A stretch of 64,000 nt of DNA from Cyclobacterium lianum. GTDB taxonomy: Bacteria > Bacteroidota > Bacteroidia > Cytophagales > Cyclobacteriaceae. The stretch spans positions 1 to 64,000 of the forward strand of contig NZ_FRCY01000009.1 in NCBI RefSeq assembly GCF_900143075.1. The letters run 5' to 3'. This document shows positions 54,701 to 61,243 of the stretch, one piece after another; within the stretch, counting starts at the first letter, position 1, and every line of letters begins with the position of its first letter. The notes beneath the pieces were generated by a model. It was given only the letters and a program-made list of their open reading frames with translations. It was not told the origin of the DNA and made no database searches. The translations under genes and the position numbers were made by a program.

Positions 54701-55473
54701 AGGTAGAACTGTTTACCCGTTTTGACGTGGATTGTGAAAACAAAGTATTGACAGGCGAGGCCTGGATCGAAATCCGGGGTGGCACCGGGGAAGATTATGA
54801 GATTGACTGGAATACCGGTGATCAAAATGTGCTGGAAACACAGTTTTTTGAGGATGGCCTGGTAGAGGTTAGGGTGACTGACGAAAGTGGTTGCAGTATA
54901 GAGGTGGGAGAAGTGGTAAGCATGCCGCTGGCATTTACAGAGGCCGAGTTTTTATATACGGTACTTTCCACCGGAGTGGAAGGAGAGATATTGGTCAATG
55001 ATCCGGTACAATTCAGGGATCAAACCCTGGGCAATGTATTTACCTGGGAGTGGGATTTTGGCGATGGCAATAAAAGTAATGAGCAGCATCCTATCCACAG
55101 TTATTCCAGGCCGGGTATTTATACGATCAGTCTGACCACCTTCGATGTGCTGGGCTGCGTATCCGAAACCAGCAGAACGGTGGAGGTAGTGGCCTCCTAT
55201 CGGATACTGATCCCAAATGCGTTTTCACCCAATGAGGATGGGTTAAACGATCGCTTCAAGCCTAAACTAAGGGGTATTACCGATTTTGAAATGCACATTT
55301 TCAATAAGTGGGGGGAATTGGTGTACTCTTCTTTCAGCCAGGAAGATTCCGGCTGGGACGGGAAGTTACGCGGACGTTTAAGTCCCAATGGCAATTACGT
55401 ATATAAAATCAACTATGTGTCTGTAGATGGGGAGGCAGGTACCAGGACGGGTGTGTTTACCCTGATTTATTGA
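45784..55473 (+). CDS. Giant SprB-like cell-surface repeat protein with T9SS type B C-terminal domain
   Basis: A 3,229-residue secreted protein. A signal peptide (MLNRYPQSTLFIFIALLWFSG) is followed by about 37 SprB/CHU_C-like repeats of roughly 80 residues, each starting with a Cys block such as SCFGAADGSI and containing GGTAPYTYAWSNG, AGTYTVTVTDANGC and EPEPL segments. Then comes a PKD domain (VFTWEWDFGDGNKSN, about 3075-3095) and the gliding-motility C-terminal domain (IPNAFSPNEDGLNDRFKP, WDGKLRGRLSPNGNYVYKI). That type B domain directs export by the type IX secretion system. It is probably an adhesin or gliding filament like SprB of Flavobacterium johnsoniae. The PorP/SprF gene 41 bases downstream fits that pairing. 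Confidence 0.94.
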   Translation: MLNRYPQSTLFIFIALLWFSGLNEVWSAPIIRDVFVFSECEKMASIRVRNGVAPYNYVWSYEGNIIQTDSGLGESDMSTIEQAQGGDYVLTVTDSDGNTYTETINFSGSTNFILNILYEENQECEGETFGQVYGTIENGIAPFTINFFDESNALVLTTLLNGRNLDLNGVPAGSYLVEVIDATGCKELTNVEIEEVEPLVLAPASGAGTFPETCEDNGGATFDAADFSGDVSFRIRRANGTYVTGWLPAPGGQIRYDQLEAGDYVLEVTDDYRLEDCPEELVFNIANEQLLDITLASSPVSCFGDADGVIHLEAERLFMGFAFPPDEITVDVIDPSNNVVVNGQVVAIGAFSGAADFPGLSAGMHTVVVRHGGVDYPACTISYPINIDSPSTALTASVSSTPEVCFGAADGTATVSRSGGWGGYTYQWSNGQTSRTATGLSPGDYTVRVTDSGGCFIDLTVRVDGPSAAISADMNLLSGLTCVGANDGSARISDIQGGWGNYSIEWSNGETGPEANQLPAGTNTVTVRDEEGCERTFSIEVPVPDAPDVTYTPTAPGCFGAADGSIRVQIHDTSTTYTVSVNGVLQSGSDLLFENLTAGQHEVQIAYSAVCNITTFVDIDSPDELRIGENSLTIAPVSCTGAENGSISGLTASGGTGSLSFQWEKEISGTFQELPGESGLSLNNISGGTYRLNVRDVNGCSIFRDYVIDEPDPLQVGDPVITDVTCFGNADGAVSFSISGGTAPYTYALNGGASQSTSDSPVVLTGLAAANDNFIVITDANGCTVPNINFDVLAPPAIAIGNIDIQPETCFGQGNGGILLDVEGGSGNFSFEWTALSDPSTVISNGKDLVNRAPGQYVLKVTDLNHNSCVLQEDFVIPATPELELSLDGAPVDVLCYGESTGAIAIAVEGGTGGYTFAWEGPNGFTSDEQNPSALPAGLYQVRVTDENGCWEELSDILIKEPSSAVSVNLLNRVSPKCHDSEDGRIEIQAGGGMPSYQINWEKEVSPGVFVAIPGSSLTLTGIGSGTYRAQVRDANSCIASLEVDLDGPDPLQVSLTDKRDVSCFGRNDGQISLEVTGGSGVYFFDWDHGFINQNPTNLGEGTYGVTVRDANGCSFRLDNIEIDQPEALQIDVDEVIAPSCGLDDGSVSVSFTGGDPLAASNIWVELATETVVAIDQEEVTGLRPGFYRIEYSTGANCVVTTTVHVPGPGSPLQLVTNSQDAVCPGENGIIFLSASGGVPGYTYYVMSGGIWVAATGTILAGLPAGDYDVRVDDASGCQDFDVISIAEPNPPVIDAEVTAAVSCFGADDGAIAYSVSGGTGSYTLQWYRKTALGGKSPIAESDLSSLIAGTYFMEIVYAGGCTLTSPEYEVISPEPLIFNTDVDQPLCFTEKGVFSITFSGGNPGKTLTLTGDNGYLSSHADEVSGTYIFENLEPGNYTWQVQDVSCPVAAGDFSINDPVQPSFSISHQDVSCFGAADGILQITDPVVQAGRSFSVWINGVSQGSQLSFFNLSPGFYQVSVQDNRGCQSGPQLVEITSPEGPLSIAQLDVSPAVCHGDNSGSVSFQIAGGRPNYRALLSPDTGSSTALTSLDSGQVYAFTNLVAGNYKLEIWDENDNCLVTETISISEPEPLTADLEAGQILCAGGTTFLDLSVAGGTLPHTFTWERFDLTTATWEILPENTNNISGLSAGEYRYSVTDASSCVVLSEEVTLADAHVIDLDFTAKEILCYGGSALVSLSASSPGRDSFTFFVNGSQIFGDNFLAQSGTYAVYARDNINGCVSEEAFITLDQPSAPLAVKDFSWQDLSCYGASDGSISLVLEGGTAPYTISLNGNTYMAAEDEELLIDGLEADISYDIDVLDANGCALDIPSKTLQQPLPLQAAITADEIRCFGETTTIDLQITGGLKPYHISWSFSPDGSDFVPLTAFEDETLLLDVAPGFYRYAIGDGACGDQTDTVLIEAPVPVVLEAISQDVSCFGGSDGRVEFRPSGGTGAGYRIFFNGLEVNEPSIGGLTAGTYTAFAMNGSCRSEDISVTVNQPDAPLLGMVDYPEELACHGDLASVGLSLSGGTAPYRVNFNGEERTLAAAGELSFDGVGAGSYTIELVDDAGCSWQEHIIITEPEPLSLFTENALDVSCFSADDGSLSVQASGGSGSFTYTWLDAAGLELGTGRHISGLAAGEYRVEVRDENGCLLAEDYVLTEPEPVDFTYQVQHVTCVGAQNGQLTATGSGGRGEYRLVINGIQYPGMQVNGLIAGIYQVMVMDANGCTSETQEVIVENPLPLALDAEIQQVSCYAANDGSVKLLVDGGTAPYRYRWSDGNTLSERTGMAPGNYEVIITDNNGCTLREQVLILQPEALLVQAAIQDVTCFGGSDGEIRLDISGGSGGYTVRWESISGGLTLAGGLSLEGLQAGRYRAVIQDENACTILREYEISEPASALSVVPLVTDVRCAGEEGGAINLVVAGGTAPYRFNWSSGETTSAVSNKTGGVYQVQVMDANGCVWTDSIRIDEPEPVGVSAEISDVSCKMGSDGAIALTITGGTGVPRIQWSNGMTGTSIAGLRAGTYTAFVLDEQSCFGSYTYQVGEPEEVLTVTGVGSFELCFAEDVPSLNLEVSGGTAPYSYAWSHGATDKDLVDIAPGNYEVTVTDAKGCTLVQSFEVPVPGSPMDLSVSGTLGVCSVNERGSAEVTVQGGIAPYSFLWSNGATTSSIDNLNPGSYSVEVTDARGCVVREEVAIIRSRDLRISLEDIQAVSCFGAGDGSISISVMPDESPFSISWSNGIENQQTITGLGPGVYTATVTDEAGCTTSVAYQIREPEILNVYETITDVNCFGNDNGIVFLEVRGGTAPYTYAWSNGATSKDIRNLAPGTYSVRITDRMGCATGGTYTVAEPDPLQVVVSQTGMLACHGDANGFINLEISGGVQPYSITWSDAPDLGTQNRNGLEAGSYTVMVTDDNNCTQINTIVIEEPAPLQVELFTRFDVDCENKVLTGEAWIEIRGGTGEDYEIDWNTGDQNVLETQFFEDGLVEVRVTDESGCSIEVGEVVSMPLAFTEAEFLYTVLSTGVEGEILVNDPVQFRDQTLGNVFTWEWDFGDGNKSNEQHPIHSYSRPGIYTISLTTFDVLGCVSETSRTVEVVASYRILIPNAFSPNEDGLNDRFKPKLRGITDFEMHIFNKWGELVYSSFSQEDSGWDGKLRGRLSPNGNYVYKINYVSVDGEAGTRTGVFTLIY
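45870..54940 (+). repeat. About 37 tandem ~80-residue repeats (coding)
   Basis: The repeat unit is about 240 bp and recurs through almost the whole giant gene. I counted about 37 Cys blocks by eye: the first three are degenerate, 4-16 canonical, and some (20, 21, 23, 25, 32, 33) have lost the DGSI part. Copies differ substantially in DNA, so recent homogenisation is limited. Such arrays vary in number between strains by recombination. Confidence 0.85.
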
Positions 55474-55514
55474 GCAGGATTGATTTTTTTGAAGTCATTT
55501 AAATTATTGGATAA

Positions 55515-56540
55515 ATGAAGAAGTTTTGTGTATCTCTTGTTTTTCTACTGGCATGGGGGCTGTCCCTGGGGCAGGATATACAGTATTCCCAGTTCTATGC
55601 TGCTCCATTGTATTTGAATCCGGCTTTCACCGGGTCAACGGAACTTACACGTATCGGGGCCAATTACCGAAACCAGTGGCCGGGACTGGACCACTCTTTC
55701 GTTTCTTATTCCGCTTACATTGACCATTACATGTTTGACATCAACTCGGGTATTGGCCTGATCATCAATTCGACCCGGGAGAGTCAGTCCAGATTGAGTA
55801 CCAATGAGGTGGGACTGGCCTATTCGTACAAGCTGCACCTGGGTGTTGATACCTACCTGAGGTTTGGCGGGCAGGCCAGTTTTATTGCCAGAGATGCCTA
55901 TTTCGGAGACCTCATCTTTGGTTCTCAACTGGATATTGAGCGGGGCTATATAGACGATTTCAGCGGGGAGTTATTCTTACATGATTACAAACACAGTTTT
56001 TTGGACTACAACTTCGGGATGCTTTTTCATACCCAAATGTTTTGGTTGGGCATTTCGGGACACCACTTGTCGGAGCCCAATACTTCTTTCCTGGATGGTA
56101 ACATCAGCAAGCTTCCCATGAAACTTTCCGCTCATGGCGGGATAAAATTTAACCTGGGGGAGGGGATGATCAATAATTACTACAGCAACACCAGGCAGGA
56201 AAGATCTGCCTTTTTCGCTTTCAATTTCAAAAGACAAGATCCTTTTAATCAACTGGACCTGGGTGCACAGATTTTTATAGAACCGTTGATTCTCGGTGTA
56301 TGGTACAGGGGGTTTCCGGTTAAATACCAGTTGCCAAACAATGAATCGATTGTCGGATTGCTCGGGGTGGTGCTGAACAACGGCATTGATATTGGCTACA
56401 GCTATGATTTCACCTCCTCTAAGCTTACTCTGGGGAGCTCTGCAGGTGCGCACGAAGTATCGATAAGGTATTCGTTTTTGTACGGCGACCCCAAACAGAG
56501 AAACAAGCGAAGTACAATTATCCCCTGCTTTCGGTTCTGA
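55515..56540 (+). CDS. PorP/SprF-family T9SS outer-membrane protein
   Basis: A 341-residue outer-membrane protein with signal peptide (MKKFCVSLVFLLAWGLSLG). The start of the mature part, QDIQYSQFYAAPLYLNPAFTGS, is the PorP/SprF signature, followed by RIGANYRNQWPGL and a barrel with a Phe-ending C-terminus (IPCFRF). SprF-type proteins are needed to export and anchor a specific type B cargo, and are normally encoded just after it; here the giant repeat protein ends 41 bases before. The two form an operon. Confidence 0.95.
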   Translation: MKKFCVSLVFLLAWGLSLGQDIQYSQFYAAPLYLNPAFTGSTELTRIGANYRNQWPGLDHSFVSYSAYIDHYMFDINSGIGLIINSTRESQSRLSTNEVGLAYSYKLHLGVDTYLRFGGQASFIARDAYFGDLIFGSQLDIERGYIDDFSGELFLHDYKHSFLDYNFGMLFHTQMFWLGISGHHLSEPNTSFLDGNISKLPMKLSAHGGIKFNLGEGMINNYYSNTRQERSAFFAFNFKRQDPFNQLDLGAQIFIEPLILGVWYRGFPVKYQLPNNESIVGLLGVVLNNGIDIGYSYDFTSSKLTLGSSAGAHEVSIRYSFLYGDPKQRNKRSTIIPCFRF

Positions 56541-56544
56541 GACT

Positions 56545-57852
56545 TTAATCGAAACGGACGATGTCTGCTCCCAGGTTATTGAGTCTTTGGTCGATGTACT
56601 GGTAGCCCCTGTCGATTTGTTCGACATTGTCTATGATAGAAGTACCATCAGAGGACAGTGCAGCGATGAGCAAAGCCACTCCAGCCCTGATATCGGGAGA
56701 AGTCATTCTGATACCTTTCAGGGCATATTTGCGGTTCAGTCCGATGACAGTGGCCCTGTGTGGGTCGCATAAAATGATCTGCGCTCCCATATCGATCAGT
56801 TTATCTACAAAGAATAGCCTGCTCTCAAACATCTTCTGGTGTATCAATACGGTACCTTTGGCCTGAGTGGCCACCACCAATACAATACTGAGCAGGTCCG
56901 GAGTAAATCCCGGCCAAATGGCATCCGAGACAGTGAGTATGGAGCCATCAATAAAAGTCTCAATTTCATAGTGTTTGCTGGCGGGTATGAAAATGTCATC
57001 TCCTTTGACTTCAAGTTTAATGCCCAGACGTCTGAAGGTGTCTGGTATCAACCCCAACTTGTCCACACGGGCATTTTTTATGGTGATTTCAGACTGAGTC
57101 ATGGCAGCCAGCCCAATAAAAGATCCGATTTCTATCATGTCCGGAAGCAGCGTATGGCTGGTGCCTTTCAGGCGCTGCACACCTTCTATGTGGAGCAGAT
57201 TCGAGCCTATGCCCGAGATCTTGCCGCCCATATTATTGATCATCAGGCAAAGTTGCTGTATATATGGTTCGCAGGCAGCGTTGTAAATCGTCGTTTTGCC
57301 TTTAGCCATTGCAGCAGCCATGATGATATTGGCCGTACCGGTGACGGAAGCCTCGTCAAGGAGCATGTATGTTCCGGTCAGTTGACTCCCGTCAATTTTG
57401 TAAATCTCCTTTTTTGGATCGTAGTGAAATTTTGCTCCCAGTTTCTGAAAACCGGTAAAATGAGTATCCATCCTGCGCCTGCCGATCTTATCTCCTCCCG
57501 GTTTAGAAATTCTACCTTTCCCAAACCTACTCAGCAAGGGGCCAAGGAGCATGACTGAGCCCCGAAGACCAGAGGCTTTTTCCAGATATTCGCTGGTGTC
57601 CAGATAAGATAATTTGATGTTTTTGGCCGTGAAGGAATAGCTCTCTGGTCCTTTTTTTTCTACCGCCACCCCCATATCAGCCAGCAGCTCGATAAGCTTG
57701 TTGACATCCCGGATATTGGGGATTTTGTGGATCAAAACTTCCTCGGAGGTTAGCAGCACCGCACAAAGAATCTGAAGGGCTTCATTTTTTGCGCCCTGAG
57801 GAGTGATCTCACCTTTCAGTTGGGTGCCTCCCTTAACCCGAAATGAAGCCAT
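56545..57852 (-). CDS. murA: UDP-N-acetylglucosamine 1-carboxyvinyltransferase
   Basis: First committed step of peptidoglycan synthesis: adds enolpyruvate from PEP to UDP-GlcNAc. Its 435 residues start MASFRVKGGTQLKGEI with the K22-N23 pair in GAKNEAL. The loop that carries Cys115 in E. coli reads SKPGGDKIGRRRMDTH, so the residue at the Cys position is Asp121. Asp is catalytically adequate and makes the enzyme insensitive to fosfomycin in other bacteria. The ATG shares a base with the TAA of the preceding DUF4290 gene (TAATG). Confidence 0.96.
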   Translation of the reverse strand: MASFRVKGGTQLKGEITPQGAKNEALQILCAVLLTSEEVLIHKIPNIRDVNKLIELLADMGVAVEKKGPESYSFTAKNIKLSYLDTSEYLEKASGLRGSVMLLGPLLSRFGKGRISKPGGDKIGRRRMDTHFTGFQKLGAKFHYDPKKEIYKIDGSQLTGTYMLLDEASVTGTANIIMAAAMAKGKTTIYNAACEPYIQQLCLMINNMGGKISGIGSNLLHIEGVQRLKGTSHTLLPDMIEIGSFIGLAAMTQSEITIKNARVDKLGLIPDTFRRLGIKLEVKGDDIFIPASKHYEIETFIDGSILTVSDAIWPGFTPDLLSIVLVVATQAKGTVLIHQKMFESRLFFVDKLIDMGAQIILCDPHRATVIGLNRKYALKGIRMTSPDIRAGVALLIAALSSDGTSIIDNVEQIDRGYQYIDQRLNNLGADIVRFD

Positions 57853-58529
57853 TAATTACGTCTTTTTTTGCTGTTTTGATTGTTGTTTCGTCGTTTTCCG
57901 CCACTGAAATTGCGTTTTCCGCCGCTGTTGCCGGAATTGGATGTGGTAGCACCTACATTGCTCTTAAAATCCCGGCGCATGCTGGTTTCAAAAAGTCCGT
58001 TTTCCTTTACTTTATCCAGGTCTATATGCAGCTTGCCTTTGGAGAGGGTTTTGATGTCATCCAAAATGATGGCATCGTCAAAATTTTCTCTGTTCCAGGT
58101 AGAATGGAAGCTTCGCATCAACTGCCCGATGTAGATCAGGGCTGTTTCCTGCTCCTCGTCATCTTCAATTTCTATCGCTTTTTCGATAAGTTTCTCAATA
58201 TTTCTTCCGTAGTGTTTGAATTTGACTTCGCCATCCGGATACCCCACTCTTTTGGGTTTTCTTCCCAATAGCTCTTTTGGGGGCATGGGAAAAGGTCCGT
58301 CAACCACCAGCTCAAAATCGGACATGATGTACATGTCGTCCCATAGCTTTTGGTCGCTTTCGCTCTTCAATTGCGGATTGAGCTGTTTCATCAACTCCAC
58401 CAAAGCAAAGGCATATTCCGTCCTTTTTTCCTGATCAGGTACAGTTTTGATGTAATCCACCAGTTTCTGGATGTTTTTTCCGTATTCTTTCAAAATAACT
58501 CTGTTTTTAGGCTTTTCACTGTCTGTCAT
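57852..58529 (-). CDS. DUF4290 protein
   Basis: A 225-residue protein: an N-terminal conserved helical region (VILKEYGKNIQKLVDYIKTV, ALVELMKQLNPQLK, MYIMSDFELVVDGPFPMPPKE) and a basic Gly/Asn-rich tail (about 195-225, GNSGGKRNFSGGKRRNNNQN). DUF4290 is confined to Bacteroidota and of unknown function. The tail suggests nucleic-acid contact. Stop/start overlap with murA shows coupling. Confidence 0.88.
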   Translation of the reverse strand: MTDSEKPKNRVILKEYGKNIQKLVDYIKTVPDQEKRTEYAFALVELMKQLNPQLKSESDQKLWDDMYIMSDFELVVDGPFPMPPKELLGRKPKRVGYPDGEVKFKHYGRNIEKLIEKAIEIEDDEEQETALIYIGQLMRSFHSTWNRENFDDAIILDDIKTLSKGKLHIDLDKVKENGLFETSMRRDFKSNVGATTSNSGNSGGKRNFSGGKRRNNNQNSKKRRN

Positions 58530-58625
58530 GATACCTGCATTTAAGTTTCCTGAACTTTTGTCAATATACTAAAAAATATGTACTTGCCAGACTCAAATGA
58601 TTTTTGGTATCCGCAACCAAAATAA

Positions 58626-60875
58626 TTATTCTATTATATGAAGCTTTGCAAAGCTAAGTAATAATGTTTTATCACCAAAATGGTCGAAGTGAATATGTGC
58701 TTTTCTGTTCACACCCTCGGTTTCGATAGATATCACTTTACCAAAACCGAACTTGGGGTGTTCCACCTTGTTGCCGGCCGCCAGATTATTGGTGTTGGAG
58801 GGCTTGAAATCGGGACTGGGGCTGTGTACCCTTGCCGTGGCGTTTCTGACAGGAGGTTTTTTTAATCCTACAAATCCACTTTTGCCTTCGCTTTCCCGAA
58901 AGCTACCAGACATTGAGGTACTGAGCTTTTTATTTACCTTGATAAATGTCGGATCAATTTCTTCCAGAAATCTGCTGGGTTCGCAATTCAGTAGTCTCCC
59001 GTACCGGTATCTGGTCAGGGCATAGCTTAGATAGAGCTTGTCCATCGCACGGGTAGACGCTACGTAGAATAGCCTTCTTTCCTCCTCCAGATCTTCCCTG
59101 CTTTGCATCATCATTTGAGAGGGGAAAAGATCTTCCTCCATCCCTACGACAAAAACATATTTAAACTCCAGGCCCTTGGAAGAGTGGATGGTCATCAGTG
59201 TGACCGTATCCTGGCTGTCTTTGTTTTGGTCCTCATCTGTGAGTAGTGCAATTTCCTGTAAAAATGCGCCCAATGATTTGTCTTCGTTTTCGGGGTTGTC
59301 TACATATTCCTTGATGGCATTGAGCAACTCCTGTACGTTTTCGTAGCGATTTAGTCCTTCAATGGTTTTGTCTTCATACAGTTCTCTCAGCAATCCGGAT
59401 TGTTTGGCCACACTCGTGGCAGCTTCAAAGGCGTCTTTTCGCTCTACCTCTATTTTAAAACTCCGGATGGTGGTGCAAAAGTCTTCTACGGCATTGGCGG
59501 CCCTTCCGGGCAGGAAACTTTTACTGTTGGTGATGACTTCCCACAAGGGAATGTCATGTTCATACGCAGCGACCATCATTTTTTCTACACTGGTGTTGCC
59601 AATTCCTCTTTTCGGATAATTGATTATGCGCTTGAAAGCCTCTTCATCTTCATGGTTGACCACAAACCGAAAATAGGCCATGAGGTCTTTGATTTCCTTT
59701 CTTTGGTAAAAGGATAATCCGCCCACAATCCGGTAGGCTATACCCAACTTGCGCAGGGCCTCCTCCATTGCCCTGGATTGGGAATTGGTCCGGTAGAGTA
59801 TGGCAAAATCGCTGTTGTTTAGCTTCTTATTGTTTTTTTCTTCAAAAATGGTAGTAGCTACCATCCTGCCTTCCTCATTATCGGACGCAGCCTTCATCAG
59901 CTCGATAAGGTCTCCGTTATCATTTTGTGTCCAGACGTTTTTTTTGAGTTGAGACTTGTTTCGGGCAATGATAGAGTTGGCGGTCTCCACAATGTTTTTT
60001 GTAGACCTGTAGTTTTGCTCCAATTTGACTACGAACAGATCCGGGTAATCTTTTTCAAAATTCAATATGTTCTGAATATCCGCACCACGAAAAGCATAGA
60101 TACTCTGGGCATCATCTCCTACTACACAAATATTCTGGTGTACTGCCGCCAGTTTTTTGGTGATCAGGTATTGGGAAAGGTTGGTATCCTGAAACTCATC
60201 CACCATGACGTAACGGAAACGTTGCTGGTACTTGTTCAAAATATCCGGGTGGTCTCTGAAAAGCACATTTGTATTGAAAAGCAAGTCGTCAAAATCCATC
60301 GCCGAGGAGCGAAACAGTCTTTTTTGATAATTTTTGTAAATCTCGCCTACCCTGGGTTTCATGGCTGCCTCATCATCAGCGAGAATAAAGGGGTCATTGA
60401 TATAGGTCTCCCAGGAGATCAGGCGGTTTTTGGCTCCGGATATCCGTGACAATACGGTATTGGCCTTGTACACCTTATCGTCCAGGCGCATTTCTTTGAC
60501 GATAGAACGGATCAGTGATTTGCTGTCATCGCTGTCATAAATGGTGAAATTTCCCGGATAGCCTAGCTTTGGAGCTTCCACCCGGAGGATTTTGGCAAAC
60601 ACCGAATGAAAAGTGCCCATCCAGGTGTTTCTGGCCTCCAGCCCAATGAGCCGCTCGATGCGCTGCTTCATTTCATTGGCGGCTTTATTGGTAAAGGTAA
60701 GCGAAAGAATTTGAAAAGGATCTACTTTATGGGCATGAATCAGGTGGGCAATTCGAATGGTCAGCACCCTGGTTTTACCTGAACCAGCACCAGCAATAAT
60801 CATTACCGGTCCTTCAGTCCTTTCTACAGCTTCTTTTTGTGGGGGATTTAGGCTTGATAGGTAATCCATAATCAT
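58626..60875 (-). CDS. uvrD: UvrD/PcrA-type ATP-dependent DNA helicase
   Basis: A 749-residue superfamily 1A 3'-5' helicase for mismatch and excision repair. Walker A GAGSGKT (29-35), motif II VDEFQDTN, motif III region VVGDDAQSIYAFRGA, motif IV QNYRSTKNI, motif V MTIHSSKGLEFK and motif VI VASTRAMDKL are all present. The C-terminal ~55 residues (about 695-749, KVEHPKFGFGKVISIE) form the Tudor-like domain that contacts RNA polymerase in PcrA. A TACCTTTG box (minus strand 60926-60919) lies upstream. Confidence 0.95.
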   Translation of the reverse strand: MIMDYLSSLNPPQKEAVERTEGPVMIIAGAGSGKTRVLTIRIAHLIHAHKVDPFQILSLTFTNKAANEMKQRIERLIGLEARNTWMGTFHSVFAKILRVEAPKLGYPGNFTIYDSDDSKSLIRSIVKEMRLDDKVYKANTVLSRISGAKNRLISWETYINDPFILADDEAAMKPRVGEIYKNYQKRLFRSSAMDFDDLLFNTNVLFRDHPDILNKYQQRFRYVMVDEFQDTNLSQYLITKKLAAVHQNICVVGDDAQSIYAFRGADIQNILNFEKDYPDLFVVKLEQNYRSTKNIVETANSIIARNKSQLKKNVWTQNDNGDLIELMKAASDNEEGRMVATTIFEEKNNKKLNNSDFAILYRTNSQSRAMEEALRKLGIAYRIVGGLSFYQRKEIKDLMAYFRFVVNHEDEEAFKRIINYPKRGIGNTSVEKMMVAAYEHDIPLWEVITNSKSFLPGRAANAVEDFCTTIRSFKIEVERKDAFEAATSVAKQSGLLRELYEDKTIEGLNRYENVQELLNAIKEYVDNPENEDKSLGAFLQEIALLTDEDQNKDSQDTVTLMTIHSSKGLEFKYVFVVGMEEDLFPSQMMMQSREDLEEERRLFYVASTRAMDKLYLSYALTRYRYGRLLNCEPSRFLEEIDPTFIKVNKKLSTSMSGSFRESEGKSGFVGLKKPPVRNATARVHSPSPDFKPSNTNNLAAGNKVEHPKFGFGKVISIETEGVNRKAHIHFDHFGDKTLLLSFAKLHIIE

Positions 60876-61243
60876 CGTTCAAGTTTCTGCATTCCCGGAG
60901 AGGGCGCATCAGGGATTGCAAAGGTACCATTTCTTTTTGATGTACACCTGCATCATCTTTTAATTGTCCGTAGTTCACTCACTCACCCAACTATCTTTTG
61001 ATTTTTGAAAGTAAAAAATAGCCCTAATTCCACTTAAACTTCACTTTGACCATTTAATAGAAAAAATATTGTGAAAAGTATAAGTTAATAATTAATTTTG
61101 TCAATAACGTAGTTAGAATGTGTCCAGGATTTCCTGACAGTAATTTCATTTTCCGGCCGTACAAGAGTTCATTCCAATTTTTACTTCAGGGCTTCAATCT
61201 GTTCTTTTTAACTAGGTTTACCTAACCTAACACCCCTATTGAA
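60876..61243. other. Divergent intergenic region between helicase and response regulator
   Basis: 368 bp without a gene. It holds the helicase -7-like box and, presumably, the promoter of the response regulator at 61244; no sigma-54 type TGGCAC-N5-TTGC element was found. Confidence 0.5.

Noticed and set aside
45870-54940. Giant gene repeats as a CRISPR-like array
   Set aside because: Repeats are coding, ~240 bp long and diverged, without short direct repeats and spacers.
45784-55473. Dozens of 60-280-residue ORFs in other frames of the giant gene
   Set aside because: They repeat with the ~240-bp period and are shadows of the repeats.
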